The notes below the pieces were generated by a model that saw nothing but the letters and a program-made list of their open reading frames with translations, was not told the origin of the DNA and did no database searches. A program made the position numbers and the translations under genes. A stretch of 39,965 nt of DNA from Candidatus Epulonipiscium sp. (GTDB lineage Bacteria > Bacillota > Clostridia > Lachnospirales > Defluviitaleaceae). This document shows, in pieces, positions 8,514-17,076 of this stretch. Each line of letters opens with the position of its first letter. Within the stretch, counting starts at the first letter, position 1. Where the stretch lies: positions 1-39,965 of the forward strand of contig JAAYPH010000058.1 of assembly GCA_012519955.1 (NCBI GenBank), in the 5' to 3' direction.

Positions 8514-8891
8514 ATGAAGAAAAAAGACTTTTTATTTTGGATTCCATCCATAGTTTGGATGATCGTTATTTTTATTTTATCCTCAATGACCGGAAGTGAT
8601 TTGCAAAATACATTTCCTTTTTTTTCTGATTTTAATTGGGGGCATTTTGTAGCTTATTTTATTTTAGCCATTGCTTATTATTTTGCTTTACATAGGAAAG
8701 TGAAGCACCCGAAAGTACTTTATATCATTATTGTTTTGTCCATATTATATGGCATTACCGATGAATTTCATCAGTATTTTACCCCTTCAAGGGTTCCGGA
8801 TATAAATGACTTACTGGCAGATGGCATAGGCGCGGCTGTTGCTGCAATTTTATTAAATATATGGTACAAAAAAAGAAACAAGAGACATTAA
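8514..8891 (+). CDS. VanZ-like family membrane protein
   Basis: About 125 residues with four membrane helices and VanZ family marks: an N-terminal WIPSIVWMIVIFILSSMTGS, a conserved NWGHFVAYFILA helix, and the loop ITDEFHQYFTPSR followed by DINDLLADGIGA. The DEFHQ and D-x3-N/DxxG residues are the family's conserved polar positions. VanZ itself raises teicoplanin resistance; most chromosomal homologues have no assigned role. ATG 8508 abuts the AGGGGAG site, whereas ATG 8514 has proper spacing and is preferred. The stop lies 23 bases before the helicase start. Confidence 0.88.
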   Translation: MKKKDFLFWIPSIVWMIVIFILSSMTGSDLQNTFPFFSDFNWGHFVAYFILAIAYYFALHRKVKHPKVLYIIIVLSILYGITDEFHQYFTPSRVPDINDLLADGIGAAVAAILLNIWYKKRNKRH

Positions 8892-8914
8892 TAATAAAGT
8901 CATTAGGAGAAACT

Positions 8915-11125
8915 ATGTTTGAAGCAGATGTAATAGAGGAATTTGTAAAAACAAGAGATAAAATTATTGAAAAAAACTATGAACATTTAAATGAAAATCA
9001 AAGAAAAGCGGTACTGACAGGAGAAGGACCTCAGATGGTCATTGCGGGGCCGGGATCCGGGAAAACCCATGTGATTATGCACAGATTGCATTATCTTATA
9101 TCCTATGGACCTATTTATAATACCTATAAAGTACCTGAAGGGATTACTAAAGAAGACATTGATATACTGAAAAACGATAGCAATCATCCCAGGGCAAAAG
9201 AGTTATTAAGTTATTATGCCATAGATCCTCGAAGTATTTTGGTGATTACTTTTACAAAAGCTGCTGCCGAAGAAATGAAGCAAAGATTTTACAATATGCA
9301 AGATATCAATTCTGCTAAAAGTCAAGGTATATTATTTGGGACTTTTCACTCTGTTTTTTTTAGAATCCTCAGAAGCGCATACGGGTATCATATAGATCAA
9401 GTGATTAAGGAAGATGAAAAGCGACTGGTTTTAAAGAAGATTACAGAGGAAATGGAAATAGAGTATCAGGATGAGCAGGAGTTTCTAAATGATTTAGAAA
9501 ATGAAATCGGTCTTATAAAAAACGATTTAATTCATCTGTCTTACTATAATTCTATGACTTTGCCTTCGGAACAATTTAGAAAAATAGTATCTTATTATGA
9601 GCGTTATAAATCCCAGCATCAAAAGATTGATTTTGATGATATGCTTTATCATTGCTATGAACTTCTTCGCAATAACAAGAATATTCTTTCCCTTTGGAGC
9701 AATCGATATAAATATATATTAATTGATGAGTTTCAGGATATTAATAAAGTTCAGTATGAAACGATTAAGCTTCTAAGTGCTCCTTATAATCATCTCTTTA
9801 TTGTAGGGGATGATGATCAAAGCATTTATAAATTTAGAGGGGCAAGGCCGGAGTTTTTGCTTCATTTTCCGCAGGATTTTAAGAATGCGGGAAGAGTAAC
9901 CCTGGATATAAATTATCGCTCCACCGGAAGAATTATAGATATTAGTAGCTCTGTTATCAGCAAAAACGTGCATAGATATCAAAAAGAAATAAAAACGATC
10001 AATGAAAAAGGGGATGAACCTGTTTTTATTCAATCTGAAGATGGAGAAGAAGAAGCCCTCCATATTGCAGAATGGATACTCAATTGGAAGAAGAAGGGCA
10101 TGGCTTATAGAGATATCGCTGTGATATTTAGAACCAATATCCAGGCGAGAGCTTTGGTAGATATTATGCTGGATTTGAATATCCCTTTTTATCTTAGAGA
10201 TGAAATCCCCAATGTCTACGAGCATTGGGTGGCAAAGGATATTTTGGCATATATCAAACTTTCTAAAGATCTAAAGGATAATGAAAGTTTAGAACGAATT
10301 ATTAATAAGCCGAAGCGATATATAAGCAAGGGAGTAATTTTTGAAGCGAGAAAAAAGAATGGCATTTTGTTTGAAAATATATATAAAACACCCTATCTGC
10401 AAACATGGCAGGTAAATCGGCTGGAGGAACTTAAATTTCACTTAGACAGTATTAAGAATAAAAAGCCTGGAGAAGCCATTGCATATATTAGGAAGAATAT
10501 AGGATATAATGATTATATAATAGAGTATGCCCAATATAGAAATATAAGTTTTAAAGGCTTAAAGGAATTACTGGACGAAATTCAAGAGGCAGCCAGGCAT
10601 TATGAAAGTTACGAGGAATGGATGAACCATATTCAAAATGTAGGAGAAGAGATGAAAGCAGGCAAGCGAAGGATCGTAGGAGAAATGGATGCAGTTACTT
10701 TGTCAACCATGCATGGTGCCAAAGGTCTTGAATTTGAGGCGGTTTGTATTGCAGGAACTGTGGAAGGTGTAATTCCCCATAATAAAAGCAGCTCTCCGGC
10801 TGAATTGGAAGAAGAGAGAAGATTATTTTATGTCGGGATTACAAGAGCAAAGAAATACCTGGCCATTTCAACGGTTAAAAAAAGATATGAGGAAGAAGTG
10901 GAGCCTTCAAGATTTATTGAAGAAATGACAAAGAAACCTTCCTTGGAAGAATTCCATAAAGGTATAAGCATTTATCATAAAAAACACGGCAGAGGAAAGA
11001 TCCAAAGTATCCAGGGAACCATTGCCGCCATTATGTTTGAAAAAGGGATCCTTCCAAGAAAGATCGATTTAAAATATTGTATAGACAAGAAAATAATTAC
11101 TATTGAAAAAGATGCAACAAACTAA
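8915..11125 (+). CDS. UvrD/PcrA-family superfamily 1 DNA helicase
   Basis: About 736 residues with all SF1A helicase motifs: Q-motif (LNENQRKAV), I (AGPGSGKT), Ia (VITFTKAAAEEM), II (LIDEFQDIN), III (VGDDDQSIYKFRGA), IV (DINYRST), V (STMHGAKGLEFE) and VI (FYVGITRAKK). It is a 3'-5' DNA translocase or helicase in repair or replication restart. It is probably not the housekeeping PcrA, because about 30 extra residues lie between motifs I and Ia and the C-terminal tail differs. An open frame from ATG 8861 overlaps vanZ, but AGGAGA (8905-8910) positions ATG 8915 as the start. Confidence 0.9.
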   Translation: MFEADVIEEFVKTRDKIIEKNYEHLNENQRKAVLTGEGPQMVIAGPGSGKTHVIMHRLHYLISYGPIYNTYKVPEGITKEDIDILKNDSNHPRAKELLSYYAIDPRSILVITFTKAAAEEMKQRFYNMQDINSAKSQGILFGTFHSVFFRILRSAYGYHIDQVIKEDEKRLVLKKITEEMEIEYQDEQEFLNDLENEIGLIKNDLIHLSYYNSMTLPSEQFRKIVSYYERYKSQHQKIDFDDMLYHCYELLRNNKNILSLWSNRYKYILIDEFQDINKVQYETIKLLSAPYNHLFIVGDDDQSIYKFRGARPEFLLHFPQDFKNAGRVTLDINYRSTGRIIDISSSVISKNVHRYQKEIKTINEKGDEPVFIQSEDGEEEALHIAEWILNWKKKGMAYRDIAVIFRTNIQARALVDIMLDLNIPFYLRDEIPNVYEHWVAKDILAYIKLSKDLKDNESLERIINKPKRYISKGVIFEARKKNGILFENIYKTPYLQTWQVNRLEELKFHLDSIKNKKPGEAIAYIRKNIGYNDYIIEYAQYRNISFKGLKELLDEIQEAARHYESYEEWMNHIQNVGEEMKAGKRRIVGEMDAVTLSTMHGAKGLEFEAVCIAGTVEGVIPHNKSSSPAELEEERRLFYVGITRAKKYLAISTVKKRYEEEVEPSRFIEEMTKKPSLEEFHKGISIYHKKHGRGKIQSIQGTIAAIMFEKGILPRKIDLKYCIDKKIITIEKDATN

Positions 11126-11173
11126 TCCATTTTTACGTTGATATATATAAGAGATTTGTAGAGGAGGGATACT

Positions 11174-13678
11174 ATGCTTTTCACAAGACGCAATAGAGAA
11201 AAGTACAGGAAAATTGCTGCTATTTTAGCATTTCTGCTTATAGGCGCCATGATTATAGGAATTTTACTTCCTTTTGTTACCTATGCTGCAGAAAGTGAAA
11301 ATTTTATTATTAATGGTGAAATAGGATTTAACAATAGATATAAAGTGGGAGGAACAACGCCAATTAGTCTAGAAATAACCAATGAAGGTGAGGATTTTAA
11401 GGGAGAAATTCAAATTAAAATCCTTAGACAGGAATATGGAAATGTTTTAGACAATATCGTGTATGCAAAAGATGTTGAGCTTCCAAAAGGCTCTACAAAA
11501 AAGTTTGACATGGTGGTTAGGACTGCTAATATGCAGCGTTCTTTTAATATTGCGCTTACCAGCGGAGGAAAAACCATTGCTAAAAAAACGATTTACGCTA
11601 CAGCTTTTCCTCCTGAAAGAGGATTTGTAGGTGTATTATCTGAAGATCCTCAAAGTCTGAATTACTTAAAAGATCTTGAATTAGGTAAAACTGTAGGCAG
11701 TAGACTGATCGAATTAAATGAAAATAAATTTCCGACAGATATTAATATATTAAATGATTTTGACGCAGTAATCATTAATAATTATGATACATCAAAGCTC
11801 AATAAAGAACAGATTGAAATGTTGAATCAGTGGGTATCTGGTGGTGGAACCTTAATTCTTGGAACTGGGCCAAATTCGGACAAGGTTTTAAAAGGCTTGG
11901 CTTCAGATTTTATTTCTGTAATTCATAAGGGAACAGCCGATGCAACTGATTTTTTTGAAATGGAGCAGTTGGGAGGAAGAATATTTGATTCTGATCAGTC
12001 TCTTCAAACTGCCCTTTTAGAGATCAAAAACGGGGAGGGCATATTATTTTCTGGGAATTTGCCTATTACTACCTTACTTCACCAGGGAAAAGGGTATGTG
12101 ATTGTTCATCATTTTGATTTAGGCATCAATCCAATTGCACAGTGGGATGGAAATAGGTATATGCTCACAGAATTATATACGAAGCATATACCTGTTTTTG
12201 CACAAAAGAGTAATAATGAAGATCAATATTATGATAATAGTTCTTTTCTAAGTCCCTATGTATTGAGGTTATTTCCCCGACCCGAGCAAAAAGGTCTTCT
12301 GATAGGGACTTTAATTATGATAGTTGTATACATTATCCTTGTAGGTCCCGTGCTTTATTGGATTTTAAAGGTCAAGGACAAAAGAGAATATGGATGGTTT
12401 ATTATTCCTTTTCTTGCTTTCGGTTTTTCAGGAGCAGCTTATTTGCTAAGCAGTAATAGTGGCTTCAACTCTCCCATCGGAAGCAGTGTTGGTATAACCT
12501 ACTTGAAGTCCGGTGAAACTTCATCTGTAATCGATATTACCGCAGGATTTTTTACTCCTGATACAGGAGAAAGCAAGATTACTTTTACCAAAGATATTCA
12601 TCCACAAATCTCGGATGTAGATCAATCTTTTAATTTTAGAAACAATGGCATTAATAATACGGAAAAGAAAGAAATCATTTCTGCAAAGATTAAAATAGGA
12701 CAGCAAGATGAACTGATTTTTTATAATGATCAAAGCTGGGCGATGAATACAGTTACAGGAAGTCACACCGTCAATTTTTCAGGTCCTATCAACGCATCCA
12801 TCACTTTTAAAGATAATAAATTAATTGGCAGTATTCAAAATCAACTGGGATTTGATCTTGAAACCTGTATTTTAGTTGCCGGAGATCATTACTACTATAT
12901 AGATAACCTTAAGAATAACGATACAATCCATCTTGAAAAAGAGATTTCTTCTTCTAATACAAAGGGCCGATATGAAGCCCTGGACGAAATATTTGGACCC
13001 ATATATGACATAAGAGGAATGAATACAAAATGGGGAAGCGAATTGTCTAAAGAAGAGCTTCAAAGTTTAGTACAGAGAAGAGAAATATTTCAAAACTACA
13101 CTAATAGATATTATATGATTAAACAAGGAAGTTACGGTATTAATCCTAAAGATCTTCTTAGTGACGAAGGGTCCTCCATTGTACTTTACGGTTTTAGTGA
13201 TGAATCTCTTCTTGGAGATGTAAAGATTAATGATATGGCAATCGCCAATTATAGTCAAAATCTATTTGTTATCCCTCTTGAAATCGACTATTCCAAGGCA
13301 GATAAGATTGAAATTCCCTATGGTTTTATAAAGCCTTATATTACAGGAAATATTGGATTTGATATGGATGAATTCGAAAACATCGTATACCTCCACAGCA
13401 GTGGAAGCATGGATTTTACCTATTCTATCGATTCTAATATAAAGTTAAGTGAACTCCAAATACAGTTTACGACAAACTCCAGTGTTGACGGAGCATATAT
13501 TTTCAATAATGAAAGTGAAATATGGGAAGAACTGACCAATCTACCTTACGAAGGAGACGTGGAGAAGTATAGAAATTCCGAAGGGAAAATTCAAATTCGT
13601 CTTGATGTTTTAGTAGACAATCAAAAGGATAATAGAATCGAGGTTCCGAAATTGCGAATGAAGGGAGATAAACAATAG
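11174..13678 (+). CDS. Large membrane protein with amidotransferase-like domain
   Basis: 834 residues, unrecognised as a named family. An N-terminal membrane/signal segment (14-37) is followed by an extracellular Ig-like region. A segment at about 150-310 resembles the class I glutamine-amidotransferase-like fold seen in DUF4350-type proteins (FDAVIINNYDTSKL, then WVSGGGTLILGTG); no catalytic Cys triad is evident. Two membrane helices (about 374-398 and 405-426) precede a 400-residue beta-rich extracellular C-terminus. GAGGAGGG precedes ATG 11174. Its stop overlaps the GTG of the ABC ATPase (TAGTG), so it belongs to the same transcript and is likely an accessory of that transporter. Confidence 0.8.
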   Translation: MLFTRRNREKYRKIAAILAFLLIGAMIIGILLPFVTYAAESENFIINGEIGFNNRYKVGGTTPISLEITNEGEDFKGEIQIKILRQEYGNVLDNIVYAKDVELPKGSTKKFDMVVRTANMQRSFNIALTSGGKTIAKKTIYATAFPPERGFVGVLSEDPQSLNYLKDLELGKTVGSRLIELNENKFPTDINILNDFDAVIINNYDTSKLNKEQIEMLNQWVSGGGTLILGTGPNSDKVLKGLASDFISVIHKGTADATDFFEMEQLGGRIFDSDQSLQTALLEIKNGEGILFSGNLPITTLLHQGKGYVIVHHFDLGINPIAQWDGNRYMLTELYTKHIPVFAQKSNNEDQYYDNSSFLSPYVLRLFPRPEQKGLLIGTLIMIVVYIILVGPVLYWILKVKDKREYGWFIIPFLAFGFSGAAYLLSSNSGFNSPIGSSVGITYLKSGETSSVIDITAGFFTPDTGESKITFTKDIHPQISDVDQSFNFRNNGINNTEKKEIISAKIKIGQQDELIFYNDQSWAMNTVTGSHTVNFSGPINASITFKDNKLIGSIQNQLGFDLETCILVAGDHYYYIDNLKNNDTIHLEKEISSSNTKGRYEALDEIFGPIYDIRGMNTKWGSELSKEELQSLVQRREIFQNYTNRYYMIKQGSYGINPKDLLSDEGSSIVLYGFSDESLLGDVKINDMAIANYSQNLFVIPLEIDYSKADKIEIPYGFIKPYITGNIGFDMDEFENIVYLHSSGSMDFTYSIDSNIKLSELQIQFTTNSSVDGAYIFNNESEIWEELTNLPYEGDVEKYRNSEGKIQIRLDVLVDNQKDNRIEVPKLRMKGDKQ

Positions 13679-14613
13679 TGTTAGAAATACAGAATTTAGT
13701 AAAAAAATATGGCAAATTTACTGCTGTTGACGGTTTATCTCTTACGATCAATGAAGGAGAAATATTCGGGTTTGTTGGACCGAACGGGGCAGGGAAAACG
13801 ACTACAATGAAAATTATGGCGGGACTTTTAAGTGCTACTTCAGGCAAAGTATTCATCAACGGGGTGGATGTTACGGCGCATCCAAGAAAATTAAGAGAAA
13901 AGATAGGATATATGCCTGATTTTTTTGGAGTATATGATAATCTAAAAGTGGATGAATATATGGATTTCTATGCAGGAACCTACAACATTCCCTATAGTGA
14001 ACGAGAAGCCATTATTGACAATTTATTGGAGCTAGTAGATTTATCCCATAAAAAGGATGCTTATGTAGACACATTATCCAGAGGTATGAAGCAAAGATTA
14101 TGCCTTGCCAGAAGTCTTGTACATGATCCGGATATTCTTATTCTGGATGAACCTGCATCGGGTTTAGATCCGAGAGCCCGAGTAGAAATGAAAGAAGTAT
14201 TAAAGCAGCTAAAAACTTTAGGGAAGACCATTATTATCAGTTCTCATATTCTTCCGGAATTAGCCGAGTTATGTACCGTCATTGGTATTATTGAAAAAGG
14301 AAAGATTGCGGCTTATGGCACGGTTGCTCAGATTATGAAGCAGTTAACCCAAAAAAGAATGATTAAAATCAAAACCATGGGAAATATGGATCAACTGGTT
14401 ACGATTTTAAAAGAGCAGCCCAATATCCATGATATTATTGAAAAAATAGATGAAGTTGAAGTTGAATTTGATGGAGACGATACTCAGCTTTCATATCTAC
14501 TGAAAAAAATCATCCAACAAGATATACCGCTTATTTCATTTTCAGAAAAAGAAGGCAATCTAGAAGATATCTTTATGCAGATTACTCAAGGAGGCGAAAG
14601 CGAAAATGATTAA
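13678..14613 (+). CDS. ABC-2 transporter ATP-binding protein
   Basis: 311 residues. Walker A GPNGAGKTT, signature LSRGMKQRL, Walker B ILILDEPASGLDP and H-loop SSHIL are all intact, followed by a ~90-residue C-terminal extension typical of the CcmA/GldA-type subunits. It powers the permease encoded next. The start is GTG at 13678 with GGGAG ten bases upstream, overlapping the previous stop; the permease ATG overlaps its stop by 8 bases. Substrate is unknown. In many bacteria such ATPase/permease pairs occur beside VWA proteins, as here. Confidence 0.93.
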   Translation: MLEIQNLVKKYGKFTAVDGLSLTINEGEIFGFVGPNGAGKTTTMKIMAGLLSATSGKVFINGVDVTAHPRKLREKIGYMPDFFGVYDNLKVDEYMDFYAGTYNIPYSEREAIIDNLLELVDLSHKKDAYVDTLSRGMKQRLCLARSLVHDPDILILDEPASGLDPRARVEMKEVLKQLKTLGKTIIISSHILPELAELCTVIGIIEKGKIAAYGTVAQIMKQLTQKRMIKIKTMGNMDQLVTILKEQPNIHDIIEKIDEVEVEFDGDDTQLSYLLKKIIQQDIPLISFSEKEGNLEDIFMQITQGGESEND

Positions 14614-15463
14614 CCCTGTGCTTCGTCGTGAACTCAAAACAAAGCTAAGATCCTGGAAAGCACCTACTTTATTGATTGTATATTTAGTCATATTGGCTTC
14701 CTTTGGAGGGCTTATTATGGCAATCAATGAATTTGATTCTTATACCAGCGGCTTTGATCCAAGGAGTGCACTGACTATATATTCCCTTCTGGCAGGCTGT
14801 CAATTGGGACTAATAATTTTACTCGTTCCTGCATTAACTTCAGGAACCATAAGCGGCGAAAGAGAAAGGCAAACTTTAGATCTCCTTCTTGTTACTAAAT
14901 TATCTCCTTTTTCAATTATTATAGGAAAGTTAATGGCGTCTATTAGTCAGATTATTTTGCTTATAATAGCTTCAATGCCTATTTTTAGTATTATCTTTAT
15001 TTTTGGAGGCGTTTCTTTAGCAAATATTCTACTATTATTTCTCTTTTTTATTGCCACGGCGATTATGGTTGGCAGCGTGGGGATATTTTGCTCGACCTTT
15101 TTTAAAAAAACAACGACTGCTACAGTGATTTCATATCTCTTTATCCTTAATCTTTGCATTGGTACAATTGTAGCATTGGCGATGTTTCATGAATATTCCT
15201 TTGCCATTAGGCATCAAGGCTTGACCTACGGCGAATCCCTATTAGTTGCCGGTGCCAATCCTTTTATAGGGTTTTTATCCGTCCTGCAAAATCAAGTAAT
15301 GAGCTATAATATCATCGGCGATATACTCAGTATCCACAATAATAACGCTAAAATATTACTCCAGCCCTGGCAGGTGAATATAATATTTGACGCAGTCATT
15401 ACGTTTATAATGATTTTACTTAGTGTCATTAGAATACAGCCGGTAGTAGGAAGACGAAAATAA
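14606..15463 (+). CDS. ABC-2 type transporter permease
   Basis: 285 residues with six predicted membrane helices. The ABC-2 coupling region reads ALTSGTISGERERQTLDLLLVTKLSP, the consensus seen in GldF/NatB-like permeases. It pairs with the preceding ATPase, with which it overlaps by 8 bases. The final helix ends in a short basic tail (VVGRRK). Exported substrate unknown; this group is usually associated with surface proteins or gliding-type envelope systems, which does not establish the role here. Confidence 0.9.
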   Translation: MINPVLRRELKTKLRSWKAPTLLIVYLVILASFGGLIMAINEFDSYTSGFDPRSALTIYSLLAGCQLGLIILLVPALTSGTISGERERQTLDLLLVTKLSPFSIIIGKLMASISQIILLIIASMPIFSIIFIFGGVSLANILLLFLFFIATAIMVGSVGIFCSTFFKKTTTATVISYLFILNLCIGTIVALAMFHEYSFAIRHQGLTYGESLLVAGANPFIGFLSVLQNQVMSYNIIGDILSIHNNNAKILLQPWQVNIIFDAVITFIMILLSVIRIQPVVGRRK

Positions 15464-15503
15464 GCAGGTTATTTATAAATTAAACTATAAGGAAGTGAAT
15501 GTT

Positions 15504-17060
15504 TTGACAGAACTTTATAAAGCATTAAAACCTCTGCGAAAGAAAATGATTCTGGAAAAATGGATTCACTATGTCCTAATTGGCAGTATCGCTGGAATGA
15601 CTTTGGATATCGGAATTATACTATTATCCAAATGGATATTGCTTCCCAATCTGCTTATAATTCTTGGGAGTGTAATGCTGTTTTCATGGTTTAGTGCCAG
15701 TGTAAGCCTATTGCTTAGACTGCCTGGAATAGAGGAGGCAGCTAAAAAAGGAGATGCTTTAGGATATAAAGAACGGTTTATTACTGCTTTTGAGCTATCA
15801 AAAGACGAGGGGAATCTTTCAAATCCCATGTACAAATTAGTACTGGAGGATGCAGTGAGCAGTGCTAAAAAAGCAGAGTTTGATAAAAGATATTCCATTT
15901 CACTTCCTAAGAAAAAATTATGGATCATAGGTATCTTGATGGTTGGAGCTATCGCAGCAGGGTTTGCCCCTAGTCCTGTAAACTCCAGATTGGAATTACA
16001 GCGTGAAACAAAAGAAAAAGCGAAGACAGAGATTGAAAAAATAGAAAAAGTCCAAGAAGAACTAAAAAATAATCCCAAATTATCTTCGGAAGAAATAAAT
16101 AAGATCAATAAAGCTCTGGATTCATTAAAAGCCGAATTAAAGAAGGCAAATAATGAAGGAGACATCCTCCGTGCTTCACAAAAAACGCAGCAGCAGCTTA
16201 AGAAAGTCTCAAAGGAATCCGTTCAAGGAGATTTAAAGAAGCTGGGAGAAAAACTATCCAATCATGAACTGACCAGAGCCCTGGGTGATCAGCTTCAACA
16301 GGGCAATGTATCCGAGATTAGAAAGAATTTAGATGAACTTCAAGAGAATTTAAAGAAAATGGATGAGAACCAAATCCAAGAACTGGCGGAGATATTAAAA
16401 GATGCAGCCAACGAAATCCAAAACAATCAGGAGTTACAGCAGGCTCTAAATGATTATCAGCAGGCATTAACTGATGGCGATCTTGAAGGATTAGCCGAGC
16501 AGTATGATCAATTAGCCCAAGCATTAGAAAATTTAGCTATGGAAAACCAGGATCTAAGAGAGGCTATTGAAGCAGTCAATGAGGCGATGGCATCCAATAA
16601 TCAAAACAATAATGCAGCAAACCAACAGCAAAATCAAGACAGTGGAACTGGTGAAGGCCAGGGAGAAAACAGTGGAGCTGGTCAAGGAGAAGGTCAGAGT
16701 CAAGGCCAGGGAGCAAGTCAAGGGGAAGGTCAGGGACAAGGCAGCGGAACTGGTCAAGGGCAAGGTCAGGGCCAGGGAAGTGGCCAAGGTCGAGGTCAAG
16801 GCCATAAGCCCAATGAAAAGATTTATTCAAGACAAGCTCAGGATAAAAAAGATTATGATGCACAAGTAGACGGGATGAAAAACCAGTCTAGAGATATGCA
16901 TAAAGTAGATCAAAAAACAATTGGGGACAGAGGGGAATCTGTTCCCTATCACGAAGTTTATCAGCAGTATAAACAAGATGCGATTCAATTTTTAGAAGAC
17001 GACAGTGTTCCGTATGGAATCAAGAATTTAGTGGAAGAATACTTCTCCTCCCTAGAATAA
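15504..17060 (+). CDS. Membrane coiled-coil protein with Gly/Gln-rich linker
   Basis: About 518 residues; resembles DUF4175-type proteins but not confidently assigned. Three membrane helices (about 20-43, 47-70 and 140-160) are followed by a long charged coiled coil (about 168-360). A low-complexity linker rich in Gly, Gln, Ser and Glu (about 378-435) comes next, then a conserved-looking end (SVPYHEVYQQYKQDAIQFLE). The frame opens at GTG 15495, but that codon lies inside the AAGGAAG site; TTG 15504 is eight bases after it and is preferred. It lies between the ABC permease and the triple-VWA protein, so it probably acts with both at the membrane. Confidence 0.8.
   Translation: MTELYKALKPLRKKMILEKWIHYVLIGSIAGMTLDIGIILLSKWILLPNLLIILGSVMLFSWFSASVSLLLRLPGIEEAAKKGDALGYKERFITAFELSKDEGNLSNPMYKLVLEDAVSSAKKAEFDKRYSISLPKKKLWIIGILMVGAIAAGFAPSPVNSRLELQRETKEKAKTEIEKIEKVQEELKNNPKLSSEEINKINKALDSLKAELKKANNEGDILRASQKTQQQLKKVSKESVQGDLKKLGEKLSNHELTRALGDQLQQGNVSEIRKNLDELQENLKKMDENQIQELAEILKDAANEIQNNQELQQALNDYQQALTDGDLEGLAEQYDQLAQALENLAMENQDLREAIEAVNEAMASNNQNNNAANQQQNQDSGTGEGQGENSGAGQGEGQSQGQGASQGEGQGQGSGTGQGQGQGQGSGQGRGQGHKPNEKIYSRQAQDKKDYDAQVDGMKNQSRDMHKVDQKTIGDRGESVPYHEVYQQYKQDAIQFLEDDSVPYGIKNLVEEYFSSLE
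16636..16806 (+). repeat. Degenerate GGTCAAGG/GGCCAGGG tandem repeat coding a Gly/Gln linker
   Basis: Imperfect short repeats of GGN-CAR-GGN codons within the coiled-coil gene, encoding runs of Gly-Gln/Gly-Glu/Gly-Ser. Several other reading frames stay open across it on both strands because of the low complexity; these are not genes. Confidence 0.75.
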
Positions 17061-17076
17061 AGAATGAGGTGTGTCC

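Noticed and set aside
16554-16869. Several open frames on both strands across the Gly/Gln-rich repeat
   Set aside because: They arise from low-complexity codons, lack ribosome sites and lie inside a well-supported gene.
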